Shown one piece after another: positions 38,121 through 46,708 of a stretch of 64,000 nucleotides of DNA. The notes beneath the pieces are model-generated. The model was given only the letters and a program-made list of their open reading frames with translations, was not told the origin of the DNA and did not search any database. Source of the DNA: Marinomonas profundi (lineage in GTDB: Bacteria; Pseudomonadota; Gammaproteobacteria; Pseudomonadales; Marinomonadaceae); NCBI RefSeq assembly GCF_020694005.1, contig NZ_CP073013.1, positions 3,584,060 through 3,648,059 on the forward strand. Reading direction: 5' to 3'. The translations under genes and the position numbers were made by a program. Numbering within the stretch: the stretch's first letter is position 1; every line of letters begins with the position of its first letter.

Positions 38121-39317
38121 ATGACACATAAACGCATTCGTATCGGCATGGTCGGCGGCGGTGATGGGGCTTTTATCGGTGCCGTACATCGCATTGCCAC
38201 TCGTATTGACGATGGCTTTGAATTGGTTGCTGGGGCGTTATCTTCTGATCCCGACAGAGCGCTGGCTTCTTCTCGCCGCCTTGGGATCCAAGAAGCACGC
38301 TCATACACGTCGTTCTATGCTATGGCTGAACAAGAAAAACGCCGCGAAGACGGTATTCAAGCGGTGATCATTGTGACACCAAACCACATGCATTACCCCG
38401 TAGCAAAAGCCTTTTTGGAACACGGCATCCACGTCATTTGCGATAAACCCGTCACGAAAGACTTAAAAGAAGCGCTGGAGCTGAAAGCCTTAGTCGAAAA
38501 GTCCGGGGCTTTTTTCGCACTCACGCACAATTACACAGGCTATCCGCTCGTTAGGCACGCCAAACATTTAGTCGATAACAACACGTTAGGAAAGCTGCGC
38601 GTGATTCAAGTGGAATACGCTCAAGATTGGTTAACCGAGCGGGCAGAAAGCACTGAGAATAAACAGGCTCAATGGCGTACTGATCCAGAGAAATCCGGCA
38701 TGGCGGGTTGCTTAGGAGACATTGGCACTCACGCTTTTAATTTGGCCTGTTTTATTTCTGGTCAAAAAGTTCAGCAGGTTTCCGCCGATTTAACCGCGTT
38801 TGTCAGTGGTCGTCGTTTGGATGACAACGTGCACACTATGCTGCGTTTTGATGGTGGGGCAAAAGGCATGCTCTGGTCGAGTCAAGTAGCGCCTGGCAAT
38901 GAAAATGGGCTTAAAATTCGACTTTATGGTGAAAAAGCAGGCATCGAATGGTGTCAAGAATCGCCTAATGAGTTGTGGCTTTCAATATTTGGTCAACCTA
39001 CCCAAAAAATTACTCGCGCTGGACACGGCGCAGGCGAAGAAGCCAATCGTCTTTCGCGGGTGCCCGCAGGTCATCCCGAAGGGTATTTAGAGGGCTTCGC
39101 CAATCTTTATGTCGACATTGCAGCCGCGATTCACGCCATTGAATCTGGCGCCAGTGTCGACTCGGTACAAGGTTTTATTCCCAGCATTGACGACGGTGTT
39201 GAAGGCATGAGGTTCATTACCGCAGTGCTAGCATCATCAACAAATAATAGCGCATGGCAGCCCCTTGACGACATGGAGTCAAATGGCCAATCAGCACGAG
39301 GCAAAGCCAATGATTGA
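38121..39317 (+). CDS. Gfo/Idh/MocA-family oxidoreductase
   Basis: An NAD(P)-dependent sugar or polyol dehydrogenase of 398 residues. The nucleotide motif is GMVGGGDGAFIG (9-20), the family EKP-type motif is CDKPVTKDLKEAL, and the catalytic region contains GCLGDIGTHAFNL with the conserved aspartate and histidine. The GGGDGAFIGAVHR wording belongs to the long subgroup seen beside TIM-barrel epimerases. It follows that gene by 11 bases and overlaps the ABC ATPase gene. It probably oxidises the imported sugar. Confidence 0.9.
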   Translation: MTHKRIRIGMVGGGDGAFIGAVHRIATRIDDGFELVAGALSSDPDRALASSRRLGIQEARSYTSFYAMAEQEKRREDGIQAVIIVTPNHMHYPVAKAFLEHGIHVICDKPVTKDLKEALELKALVEKSGAFFALTHNYTGYPLVRHAKHLVDNNTLGKLRVIQVEYAQDWLTERAESTENKQAQWRTDPEKSGMAGCLGDIGTHAFNLACFISGQKVQQVSADLTAFVSGRRLDDNVHTMLRFDGGAKGMLWSSQVAPGNENGLKIRLYGEKAGIEWCQESPNELWLSIFGQPTQKITRAGHGAGEEANRLSRVPAGHPEGYLEGFANLYVDIAAAIHAIESGASVDSVQGFIPSIDDGVEGMRFITAVLASSTNNSAWQPLDDMESNGQSARGKAND

Positions 39318-40812
39318 ACCCATTATGCAAATACGCAGCATCGTAAAAGAATTCTCTGGTGTGCGCGTGTTACACAAAATCACTTTGGATATTTTTGCTG
39401 GCGAAGTACTGGGGGTATTAGGAGAAAATGGCGCAGGCAAGTCGACGCTTCTCAAAATCATCAGCGGCATTTACACCAAGACCTCAGGCAGCATTAAAAT
39501 TGATGGCAATGAAGTATTGATCCGATCGACTGCCGATGCAAAACGTTTGGGCATCGTGATGATTCCACAAGAATTTAACCTGATCAGCAGCCTAAATGTC
39601 TTTGAAAACATCTTTCTTGGCAATGAAATGAAAAAAGGCTATTTGCTCAATAAATCCGCCATGCGAGACAGAGCGAACACGCTATTAAAAGAACTAGAAA
39701 CCGATTTAAGTCCAGATGCGTTGATTGAGCATCTCAGTGTCGCGCAGAAACAAATGGTCGAAATTGCCAAAGCGCTGGTCAATGAATCACGTATTCTCAT
39801 CATGGACGAGCCTACAACCGTCTTGACCGATCATGAAGTGGACATCTTCTTTTCGTTAGTAGAAAAGCTCAAACAGCGTGGTGTGACCATTATTTTTATT
39901 TCACACAAACTCAAAGAAGTGAAACTGCTTTGCGATCGTTTGGCCATTCTACGCGACGGCCACTTGGTGAGTGTAGACGATGTGACCGAGATCAACGAAG
40001 AAGATATGGCGCGCAAAATGGTGGGACGTGAACTAAACCAAATCTACCCTCAACGTAGCCAACATAGCGATGACGTCGTGCTTAAAGTGAGTAATTTATC
40101 CATCAAAGGAGTGCTCAAAAACATCAACTTCGATTTGAAAAAAGGCGAAGTGCTAGGGTTTGCAGGACTGATTGGTGCCGGTCGAACGGAAACCGCTGAA
40201 GCCGTGATGGGATTACGTAAAAAAGACTCAGGCGAGGTCGAAATAAACGGTCGCAAAGTTGTCATTCGCTCGATTGCTGATGCGGTGTCTAACAACCTTG
40301 CTTACTTGTCTGAAGATAGACAGGGCAAGGGATTGATCATGAACTTTGATATTCCCAAAAACATCACGCTTATTTCATTGGCCTCTTATGTCAGAGGGCT
40401 TCTAGTTCAGCATACAAAAGAAAAAAACGTCGCCAGAGAGTATGTCAAACGCTTTGATATAAAAGCCGCCTCCCTGAACTCAAACTTAGCCAATCTAAGT
40501 GGTGGAAATCAGCAAAAAGTATACTTATCAAAATGGATGGATACCCAACCTAGCATTCTCATTCTGGATGAACCCACTCGTGGCATTGACGTTAATACCA
40601 AAAAAGAAATCTACCATTTCATTCACTCTCTGACAGAGCAAGGTGTCTCCATCATTGTCATCTCTTCTGAGCTCGAAGAAGTCATGGGCTTGTCTCATCG
40701 CGTTATGGTAATGCGATCAGGACAGATTATGGGTGAGCTCACCGGAGATGACATTACCGAAAAAGAAATTATGTATTACGCCGCGGGCTTAAAAACCATG
40801 GCTCAGGCATAA
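39310..40812 (+). CDS. sugar ABC transporter ATP-binding protein (RbsA/MglA type)
   Basis: The double ATPase of the second sugar importer, about 500 residues. Walker A of the first cassette is GENGAGKST, with LSVAQKQMVEIAKAL and MDEPTT; the second cassette has [29 protein letters not shown] and DEPTRGID. I choose ATG 39310, which overlaps the previous stop and has GAGG eight bases upstream; ATG 39283 or 39265 would add 9-15 residues. It is a paralog of xylG placed in the operon of unknown sugar specificity. Confidence 0.92.
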   Translation: MIEPIMQIRSIVKEFSGVRVLHKITLDIFAGEVLGVLGENGAGKSTLLKIISGIYTKTSGSIKIDGNEVLIRSTADAKRLGIVMIPQEFNLISSLNVFENIFLGNEMKKGYLLNKSAMRDRANTLLKELETDLSPDALIEHLSVAQKQMVEIAKALVNESRILIMDEPTTVLTDHEVDIFFSLVEKLKQRGVTIIFISHKLKEVKLLCDRLAILRDGHLVSVDDVTEINEEDMARKMVGRELNQIYPQRSQHSDDVVLKVSNLSIKGVLKNINFDLKKGEVLGFAGLIGAGRTETAEAVMGLRKKDSGEVEINGRKVVIRSIADAVSNNLAYLSEDRQGKGLIMNFDIPKNITLISLASYVRGLLVQHTKEKNVAREYVKRFDIKAASLNSNLANLSGGNQQKVYLSKWMDTQPSILILDEPTRGIDVNTKKEIYHFIHSLTEQGVSIIVISSELEEVMGLSHRVMVMRSGQIMGELTGDDITEKEIMYYAAGLKTMAQA

Positions 40813-40917
40813 ATCGACGAATCATTAGCTTGTTAACACAATCACTTAAACAGTATCTGCGCTTTTTTTTAGACAAGCTCAAATACTCAAAAAAATAAGA
40901 ATACACGAGGATTTATT

Positions 40918-41892
40918 ATGGCCATGTCCCAATTATCGCCAATGATTACCCGCCTAAAACGGCTTGATATAGCAACTTACGCTCCCTTTATTGCTTTACT
41001 GCTGTTGGTATTATTTTCTTCCATTGCGAGTGAACATTTTTTAGTGCCTCGTAATATTACCAACGTGTTAAGACAAGTTTCCTATACCGGCATCATTGCA
41101 CTAGGTATGACCTTTGTGATTATCGCTGGCGGCATTGATTTGTCGGTTGGCTCTATGGTCGCCCTAGTAGGCGTATTGTCCATCATGATCATTAATGGCG
41201 CTGGCGACGGTTGGTGGGCTGTGGCCATGGCGGTGTCATCCGCCATTGCATTAGGCGGTGTATTTGGCGCGATAAACGGGCTGGTGATTACACGCGGCAA
41301 GGTCGCTTCTTTTATCGCGACACTTGCCACCATGTCAATATTTCGCTCCATGACACTCTATATCAGTGATGCGGGTGAAATGGTGTCTGACAATCAGCAT
41401 TTTTCCGATATTGGCGGCGGCTATTTATGGGCCATTCCCTATCCTGTTTGGGTCTTTCTGCTGCTGGCTGTCGCCTACCATATAGTGCTTAAACACAGCG
41501 CTTTTGGACGCCATGTTTGTGCCGTTGGTTCCAATGCCAAAGTAGCGTCTTATTCCGCTATCAAAGTTCGCTGGGTGTATTTTCTTACCTTCCTCATTGC
41601 GGGTTTGTCTGTTGGCATCTCGGCGGTCTTGCTGGCATCACGATTAAACTCTGTCAGTCCAGGTGACGCGGGACTGTTTTATGAACTAGACGCCATTGCC
41701 GCTGTGGTGATTGGTGGCACCGCCCTATCCGGCGGCAAAGGCACTATTTGGGGCACTGTCATCGGCGCCATTATTCTAGGCATTATTAACAACATGATGA
41801 ACCTGATGGGCATTTCACCTTACCTACAAGGCATGGTGAAAGGGCTGGTTATTTTAACCGCGGTCTTAGTCCAGTTTAAAGGGGATCGCTAA
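40918..41892 (+). CDS. sugar ABC transporter permease (RbsC type)
   Basis: An inner-membrane permease of 324 residues with about eight to ten hydrophobic segments. The family stretch [20 protein letters not shown] is at about 64-83, and the coupling loop is LDAIAAVVIGGTALSGGKGT. It lacks the charged insert of xylH and is RbsC-like in length. CACGAGGA precedes the ATG. The ATPase gene lies 105 bases upstream and the binding-protein gene 104 bases downstream. Confidence 0.92.
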   Translation: MAMSQLSPMITRLKRLDIATYAPFIALLLLVLFSSIASEHFLVPRNITNVLRQVSYTGIIALGMTFVIIAGGIDLSVGSMVALVGVLSIMIINGAGDGWWAVAMAVSSAIALGGVFGAINGLVITRGKVASFIATLATMSIFRSMTLYISDAGEMVSDNQHFSDIGGGYLWAIPYPVWVFLLLAVAYHIVLKHSAFGRHVCAVGSNAKVASYSAIKVRWVYFLTFLIAGLSVGISAVLLASRLNSVSPGDAGLFYELDAIAAVVIGGTALSGGKGTIWGTVIGAIILGIINNMMNLMGISPYLQGMVKGLVILTAVLVQFKGDR

Positions 41893-41941
41893 CGACTTCG
41901 TTTTTCTTATTATGCAGACCATAAAAAGAAAGACAAAAATC

Positions 41942-41965
41942 CGAGCAACACGCGTGTTTTGCTCG
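41942..41965 (+). other. intercistronic hairpin before the sugar-binding-protein gene
   Basis: CGAGCA and TGCTCG flank the palindrome ACACGCGTGT, giving a hairpin with a small bulge 30 bases before the binding-protein ATG. It may stabilise the downstream message; no T run follows. Confidence 0.5.
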
Positions 41966-41996
41966 CTATTAAACCCATGTAAAACGGAGAATATCC

Positions 41997-42965
41997 ATGA
42001 AATATAAAAATAATATCATGAGAGTCATTGCAATATTTGCCACGCTGTTTGCTTTTGTTAGTTCAAGCTACGCGGCAACGTTCAAAGTCGGTGTGAGTGT
42101 GCCATCGGCTGATCATGGCTGGACAGCTGGCCTTCTTTGGTGGGCAAATAAAGCGGTTTCGGACTTTGAAGAACAAGAAAAAGACATCGAGTTTTTTGTG
42201 GTGGCGTCTAGCTCAGGTTCAAAGCAAGTAGGCGACGTAGAGGATCTGATGATAAAGGGTATTGATGCTTTAGTGATTTTGCCACATAACCCAGCAACAC
42301 TTCAAAAAGTCATCGAAGAGGCCTATGCCGATGGTATTTATACCGTTGTGGTAGACCGTGAACTGGCACATCCAGCACAAAACGTCTTTATTGCTGGAGA
42401 CAATGACGGACTTGGCCGTGTTGGCGCGCAATGGTTAGCCAAAGAAATGTCAGGAAAAGGCGATATTGTTGTCATTGAAGGCCTGCAGATTCCTATCAAT
42501 AAACAACGCGTTGATGCGTTTAATGATGTCATGAGCAATTACCCAAATATCAAAATTCTTGATTCTCAACCAGGTGATTGGTCTACTCAAAAAGCCCTAG
42601 CGGTGATGGAAAACTTCTTACAAAAGCACCCTAAAATAGACGCTGTATGGTGCCAAGACGACGACATGCTAAAAGGTGTTTTAAAAGCAATCGAAGAATC
42701 TGGACGCACTGATATTAAAACCGTTTTAGGTGGCGCCGGCTCTAAAGACATTATCGAATTGATTCAATCCGGTAACAAAATGGTTCGTGCTACCGTTACC
42801 TATAGCCCGTCAATGATTGCATCAGGCATCGCGCTTGCTGTTCACGGAGTGAAACAAGGGAATATCGGTTACTTATATCATCAGCCTTCTCGTGTAATTT
42901 TAGGGGCGGATTTGATCACCGCTGAAAACGCCGCAGACCACTATTTTGAAGACGCGGCGTTCTAA
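41997..42965 (+). CDS. sugar ABC transporter substrate-binding protein (RbsB/XylF-like)
   Basis: A periplasmic sugar receptor of 322 residues. The signal peptide ends near residue 27 (SSSYA). The mature part starts FKVGVSVPSADHGWTAGLLWWANKA and has GDVEDLMIKGIDALVILPHN and the ligand-contact region VVDRELAHPAQNVFIAGDND. The SADHGWTAG start belongs to a branch that binds pentoses or polyols in other bacteria, but I cannot name the ligand. AACGGAGAA precedes the ATG. A strong terminator follows, so the transport operon ends here. Confidence 0.92.
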   Translation: MKYKNNIMRVIAIFATLFAFVSSSYAATFKVGVSVPSADHGWTAGLLWWANKAVSDFEEQEKDIEFFVVASSSGSKQVGDVEDLMIKGIDALVILPHNPATLQKVIEEAYADGIYTVVVDRELAHPAQNVFIAGDNDGLGRVGAQWLAKEMSGKGDIVVIEGLQIPINKQRVDAFNDVMSNYPNIKILDSQPGDWSTQKALAVMENFLQKHPKIDAVWCQDDDMLKGVLKAIEESGRTDIKTVLGGAGSKDIIELIQSGNKMVRATVTYSPSMIASGIALAVHGVKQGNIGYLYHQPSRVILGADLITAENAADHYFEDAAF

Positions 42966-42980
42966 TGAGTATTGTCATTT

Positions 42981-43017
42981 AAAGTCACTAGGTCTTTCCT
43001 AGTGACTTTACCTTTTC
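42981..43017 (+). terminator. terminator after the binding-protein gene
   Basis: AAAGTCACTAGG (42981-42992) pairs perfectly with CCTAGTGACTTT (42998-43009), then ACCTTTTC. It separates the transport operon from the LacI-type regulator. Confidence 0.85.
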
Positions 43018-43156
43018 TAGCACCCACTTCTGTTGGAGTAGTCGCTGCGCACAGAGAAGGGTTTTGATATAATAACGTGCTTAATAAACTCACCATAAAA
43101 GGCCACCTATTTGAACGCCGTAACGCTTTCTTTTTTACTGCTATTGAACAACCTAT

Positions 43157-44185
43157 ATGGCCACAGTTAAAGACGTAGCAAGGCTTGCTGGCGTTTCCAC
43201 CGCCACGGTTTCTAGGGCATTAGCCAATCCAGAAGTGGTGTCGCCGGTTACCCGCCGCAAAGTCGAAAAAGCCGCCGCTGAGGTGGGTTATTCCCCTAAT
43301 GGCCTTGCTCGCAGCCTGCGTAAAAGTGAATCGAAGACCATAGTCGTTGTGCTTCCCAACATAGACAGCACCTTCTTTTCTGATGTGGTTCACGGTATCG
43401 AAGCGCTTGCCCACAAGCATGGCTATAAACTCTTAATTGGTGATGCTGGCAACGAATCTTCAAGGCTAGGCAGTTATTTTGAGCTGTTCGAAAGCAAACA
43501 AGTGGACGGCGTATTATCGCTTTCTTCTGACGTGCCTGAGTCAATGATTATTAACAGCGCCGGTGAGATTAAACTACCGATCGTCATAGCGGGAGAGTAT
43601 TTTTCCGATATTCCCGTGCCAACGGTTCACATCGACAATCACTACAGCGCTAAAAAAGGCGTTGAATATTTAATTATGATGGGACATTACAAAATAGCCT
43701 GTATTACAGGTAAAAGAAGTAACCCCATCTACAATGCTCGCGTGAACGGCCATACGGAAACAATGAAAAAATGGAAAATCCCGGTGACAGAAGATCGCAT
43801 TCTAGAATGCGACCTTTCATACATTGCAGGCTACAACCTTGGTAAACAACTATTATCGCTAGACAACAAACCGTCCGCTATTGTTTGTCACAGTGACGAG
43901 GCGGCAATTGGCGTACTGAAAATCGCCCGAGAAATGAACATTCCAGTCCCGAGTGAATTATCCGTCATTGGTTTTGACAATCTTGCTCTCAGCGAGTATT
44001 GCGTCCCCGAATTAACCACCATCCATCAACCACGCCAGCTTATTGGCGAGACGTCGATGAAATTATTGCTCGAGATATTAGCAGGTAAAAAACCCAACCC
44101 AGAAATGACCTTACCCACACAGCTCATCGTACGGGAAAGCGCCTGCCCGCCGCCGGTTGATCAACGCTTACAAGTCGACTTATAA
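43157..44185 (+). CDS. LacI-family transcriptional regulator
   Basis: A 342-residue repressor. The helix-turn-helix is MATVKDVARLAGVSTATVSR (1-20) followed by the hinge GYSPNGLARSLRKSES, which inserts at the central CG of operators. The effector domain starts KTIVVVLPNIDSTFFSDVV and includes VIGFDNLALSEYCVPELTTI. The perfect TGTAATCGATTACA palindrome before the sugar operon suits this DNA-binding type. It follows that operon after a terminator. Its effector is presumably the transported sugar or a derivative. Confidence 0.93.
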   Translation: MATVKDVARLAGVSTATVSRALANPEVVSPVTRRKVEKAAAEVGYSPNGLARSLRKSESKTIVVVLPNIDSTFFSDVVHGIEALAHKHGYKLLIGDAGNESSRLGSYFELFESKQVDGVLSLSSDVPESMIINSAGEIKLPIVIAGEYFSDIPVPTVHIDNHYSAKKGVEYLIMMGHYKIACITGKRSNPIYNARVNGHTETMKKWKIPVTEDRILECDLSYIAGYNLGKQLLSLDNKPSAIVCHSDEAAIGVLKIAREMNIPVPSELSVIGFDNLALSEYCVPELTTIHQPRQLIGETSMKLLLEILAGKKPNPEMTLPTQLIVRESACPPPVDQRLQVDL

Positions 44186-44294
44186 AAGACCTTCTCTTTA
44201 AAGGTGCTTGCTGATTTCCGGTGAATGCCTCACTATTTATAAGCCGCGTTTAGCAAAGAATGAATGCCCCATCACGTAAGGACGCCAAACCACG

Positions 44295-45581
44295 ATGACG
44301 CCACTCAAAAAACACACTGGACTTAAAAAATACACGGGGTGGCTGGTGCTGGGCACCTTGCTTTTTTATTTACTGTCGGTCACTCAACTCATTTCTGTGT
44401 TACTCCCAACCATACTGGCTTGGCTTGCCAATATCGCCATGTGGCATACCTTAGCACCCAGCGCGAAGCGACAAGTCACTTGGCTAATGGCGATAGGCGT
44501 CGCGGCATTATTGTTTGCTGGATCAAAAGGTACCTGGATGACTTGGCAGCAGGTTTGTGCGGTTAACTTGCCCATGCTGGCGATGTTTGTCGCGGTTTCT
44601 TTCTTAGATCTAACCAGCTCGACCGACGAAAAACGCCCGCTACCAAAAGGTTTAAGCGCGATATTCAATACCGCTATCGGCGTGCAGGTGTTAGGCGCGG
44701 TGATTAATCTTTCGGTGATTATGGTGTTTGCGGATCGCATGAAGGGCGCCATTAAATTAACGCCTGTGCAGCAGTTTATTCTAACTCGTAACTTTTCGGC
44801 CGCCGCTTGGTGGTCGCCCTTCTTTGTCGCCACCGGCGTGGCACTGATTTACGCACCAGGCATGCAATGGCAAAAAACACTGCTTCCCGGTTTGGCAATG
44901 GGCTTGGTCGCCATCATTTTTTCGAGCATTGAAGCCTACCGCCGCACCAAAGGCGACTTTCGTGGTTACCCCATTCGCCGAGAAAGCTTATTCATCCCCA
45001 TGTTCTTGGCGTTGTCCGTGATACTTTTCCACTACATTTGGCCGGACATCAGTATATTGGTGTTGATTTGTATTCTGGCCCCCAGCGCCACCCTTTTGCT
45101 GATGCGCACGCCGTCAAGAAAAAGCAGTTTGGCGCATTTCGTCAATCACAAGCTGCCTCAAATCGGCAGTCAATTTGCGCTGTTTTTAGCCGCTGGCATT
45201 TTCTCGAATGGCATTAGCGCGATTATCTTGAGCTACCCAGAATTTTTTAATTTGGAGCATTTCACTTTTAGCCCGTGGCTGTTTTCTTTCACCCTTGCGG
45301 TGATGATTGCCGCGGGTGTTATCGGGATACACCCTGTGGTCAGCGTCGCTATCGCCAGCCCCATGTTACTGCCATTAAACCCAGACCCAACCCAACTAGG
45401 CTTTTTATTTTTGAGTGCTTGGGCCATTTCGGCAGGCAGCAGTGGCTTAACGGGATTGGGCTTGCTGATGACCAGCCGCTATCAAATCCCCACCAAAACC
45501 ATTGTCTCCAACAGTCTTTTTTACGCTGTTTTTATGTGGTTGCTTTGCTCTGTGGTTAACGGCGTGTTTCTGTCGAGCTGA
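44295..45581 (+). CDS. polytopic inner-membrane protein, family not recognised
   Basis: A 428-residue protein with about eleven hydrophobic segments and a basic N-terminus (MTPLKKHTGLKKYTG). The pseudo-repeated pattern, with a middle charged loop near 215-235 (RRTKGDFRGYPIRRES) and two Gly/Ser-rich re-entrant-like stretches (ISAIILSYPEF and SAGSSGLTGLGLLMTSRYQI), recalls anion or dicarboxylate carriers of the ion-transporter superfamily, but I see no diagnostic motif. It lies 109 bases after the LacI gene on the same strand and could be part of its transcript. Function unknown; transport of an organic acid is a guess from fold only. Confidence 0.7.
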   Translation: MTPLKKHTGLKKYTGWLVLGTLLFYLLSVTQLISVLLPTILAWLANIAMWHTLAPSAKRQVTWLMAIGVAALLFAGSKGTWMTWQQVCAVNLPMLAMFVAVSFLDLTSSTDEKRPLPKGLSAIFNTAIGVQVLGAVINLSVIMVFADRMKGAIKLTPVQQFILTRNFSAAAWWSPFFVATGVALIYAPGMQWQKTLLPGLAMGLVAIIFSSIEAYRRTKGDFRGYPIRRESLFIPMFLALSVILFHYIWPDISILVLICILAPSATLLLMRTPSRKSSLAHFVNHKLPQIGSQFALFLAAGIFSNGISAIILSYPEFFNLEHFTFSPWLFSFTLAVMIAAGVIGIHPVVSVAIASPMLLPLNPDPTQLGFLFLSAWAISAGSSGLTGLGLLMTSRYQIPTKTIVSNSLFYAVFMWLLCSVVNGVFLSS

Positions 45582-45659
45582 CGGTTTTTGTGCTGTACTG
45601 ACAAAGGAGCCGGCGTTTTAACAGAGCCTGCGTTTTCTCTTTGTCTTTAAGGCCAGTTT

Positions 45660-46547
45660 TTAAGGCCAGTCTGAAAAATCTTGCCTACCAGACTGGGGTT
45701 TCTGAAGGTCTTTTTCCACGTAATGCCGCTTAAATTGACGAGGCGATAGCCCTGTTTCTTTTTTAAAAAAATGACTAAATTGACTGGCGTCGTTATACCC
45801 CAAACTGTTCGCAATGGCTTGTATGGAATCCGACGACTTTTGCAGCCTTGACGTTGCTTCAATCAACACTCGATTATTAATAAGCTGCAACGGGGATTTG
45901 CTCAGATTACGTTGGCAAATAGCATGCAAGCGATCATAAGTCATGATGAGCGCTTGGCAATAATACGCCACCGTTCTTCTCTGCTTGTATTCAACTTCTA
46001 CCAATTGTCGAAATTGCTGCAACACCAACTCATCAGGTGAATGCATTGACCGAATAGAGTCAATATGGCTGAGCCGATAAATCCCGATCAGTAACATGCG
46101 GATAATAGAACAAATTACGCTTCTCGAACGTTTTTTCGTTTCTGAAATTTCGGTATTTAACAGCCTTAAAAGCGGTAAAAATTCGTCATCTATGTCTTTT
46201 CTCGCACTGTGCGCAATAGTGAATTGACGCATCAGTCGATCCAACTTTGTACTGTCTACATCGGAGCCGGTCACCAGAGACACCAAATCGTCATGATAAC
46301 CTAACAGCCAAACCTGACTACCGGGTGGAACCAGTACTTTGGCTTGTTTTTTGTGTGGAATACAAAAAATAGACGATTCCTGCACCTGGTGACTCTCCTC
46401 CATCAATACGGACACCTCACCACGCTGCACTATGCCCAATAAATTAAACGCGGCAAAGTTATCGTTTCCCGTACTAAATATGCGCGGCTGCAACCCCGGC
46501 TGAACCGACTCGAACCGCACCATTGAGCCAATAATATTGGTCAACAT
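45660..46547 (-). CDS. AraC-family transcriptional regulator
   Basis: A 295-residue regulator with an N-terminal cupin-like sensing domain and a C-terminal AraC double helix-turn-helix (about 190-280: ALIMTYDRLHAICQRNLSKS and AIANSLGYNDASQFSHFFKK, then GLSPRQFKRHY). AGGAG lies seven bases before ATG 46547. It is divergent from two aldehyde dehydrogenase genes and is their likely activator. The N-terminal half resembles regulators of aromatic or amine oxidation only in general form, so the inducer is unknown. Confidence 0.9.
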   Translation of the reverse strand: MLTNIIGSMVRFESVQPGLQPRIFSTGNDNFAAFNLLGIVQRGEVSVLMEESHQVQESSIFCIPHKKQAKVLVPPGSQVWLLGYHDDLVSLVTGSDVDSTKLDRLMRQFTIAHSARKDIDDEFLPLLRLLNTEISETKKRSRSVICSIIRMLLIGIYRLSHIDSIRSMHSPDELVLQQFRQLVEVEYKQRRTVAYYCQALIMTYDRLHAICQRNLSKSPLQLINNRVLIEATSRLQKSSDSIQAIANSLGYNDASQFSHFFKKETGLSPRQFKRHYVEKDLQKPQSGRQDFSDWP

Positions 46548-46708
46548 GAGCTTACTCCTGCCATTACCTTGCTAAATTAAACGCACAATGAACCAGAAAT
46601 AAACAAGAATAAGACAGAAATTGACATTTTTATAGTAAAAATACCTGTTAGTCTCTTATACATTACTCATCGACCTAAAAATTTAATAATAACGGCAAGG
46701 GTGAAAAA

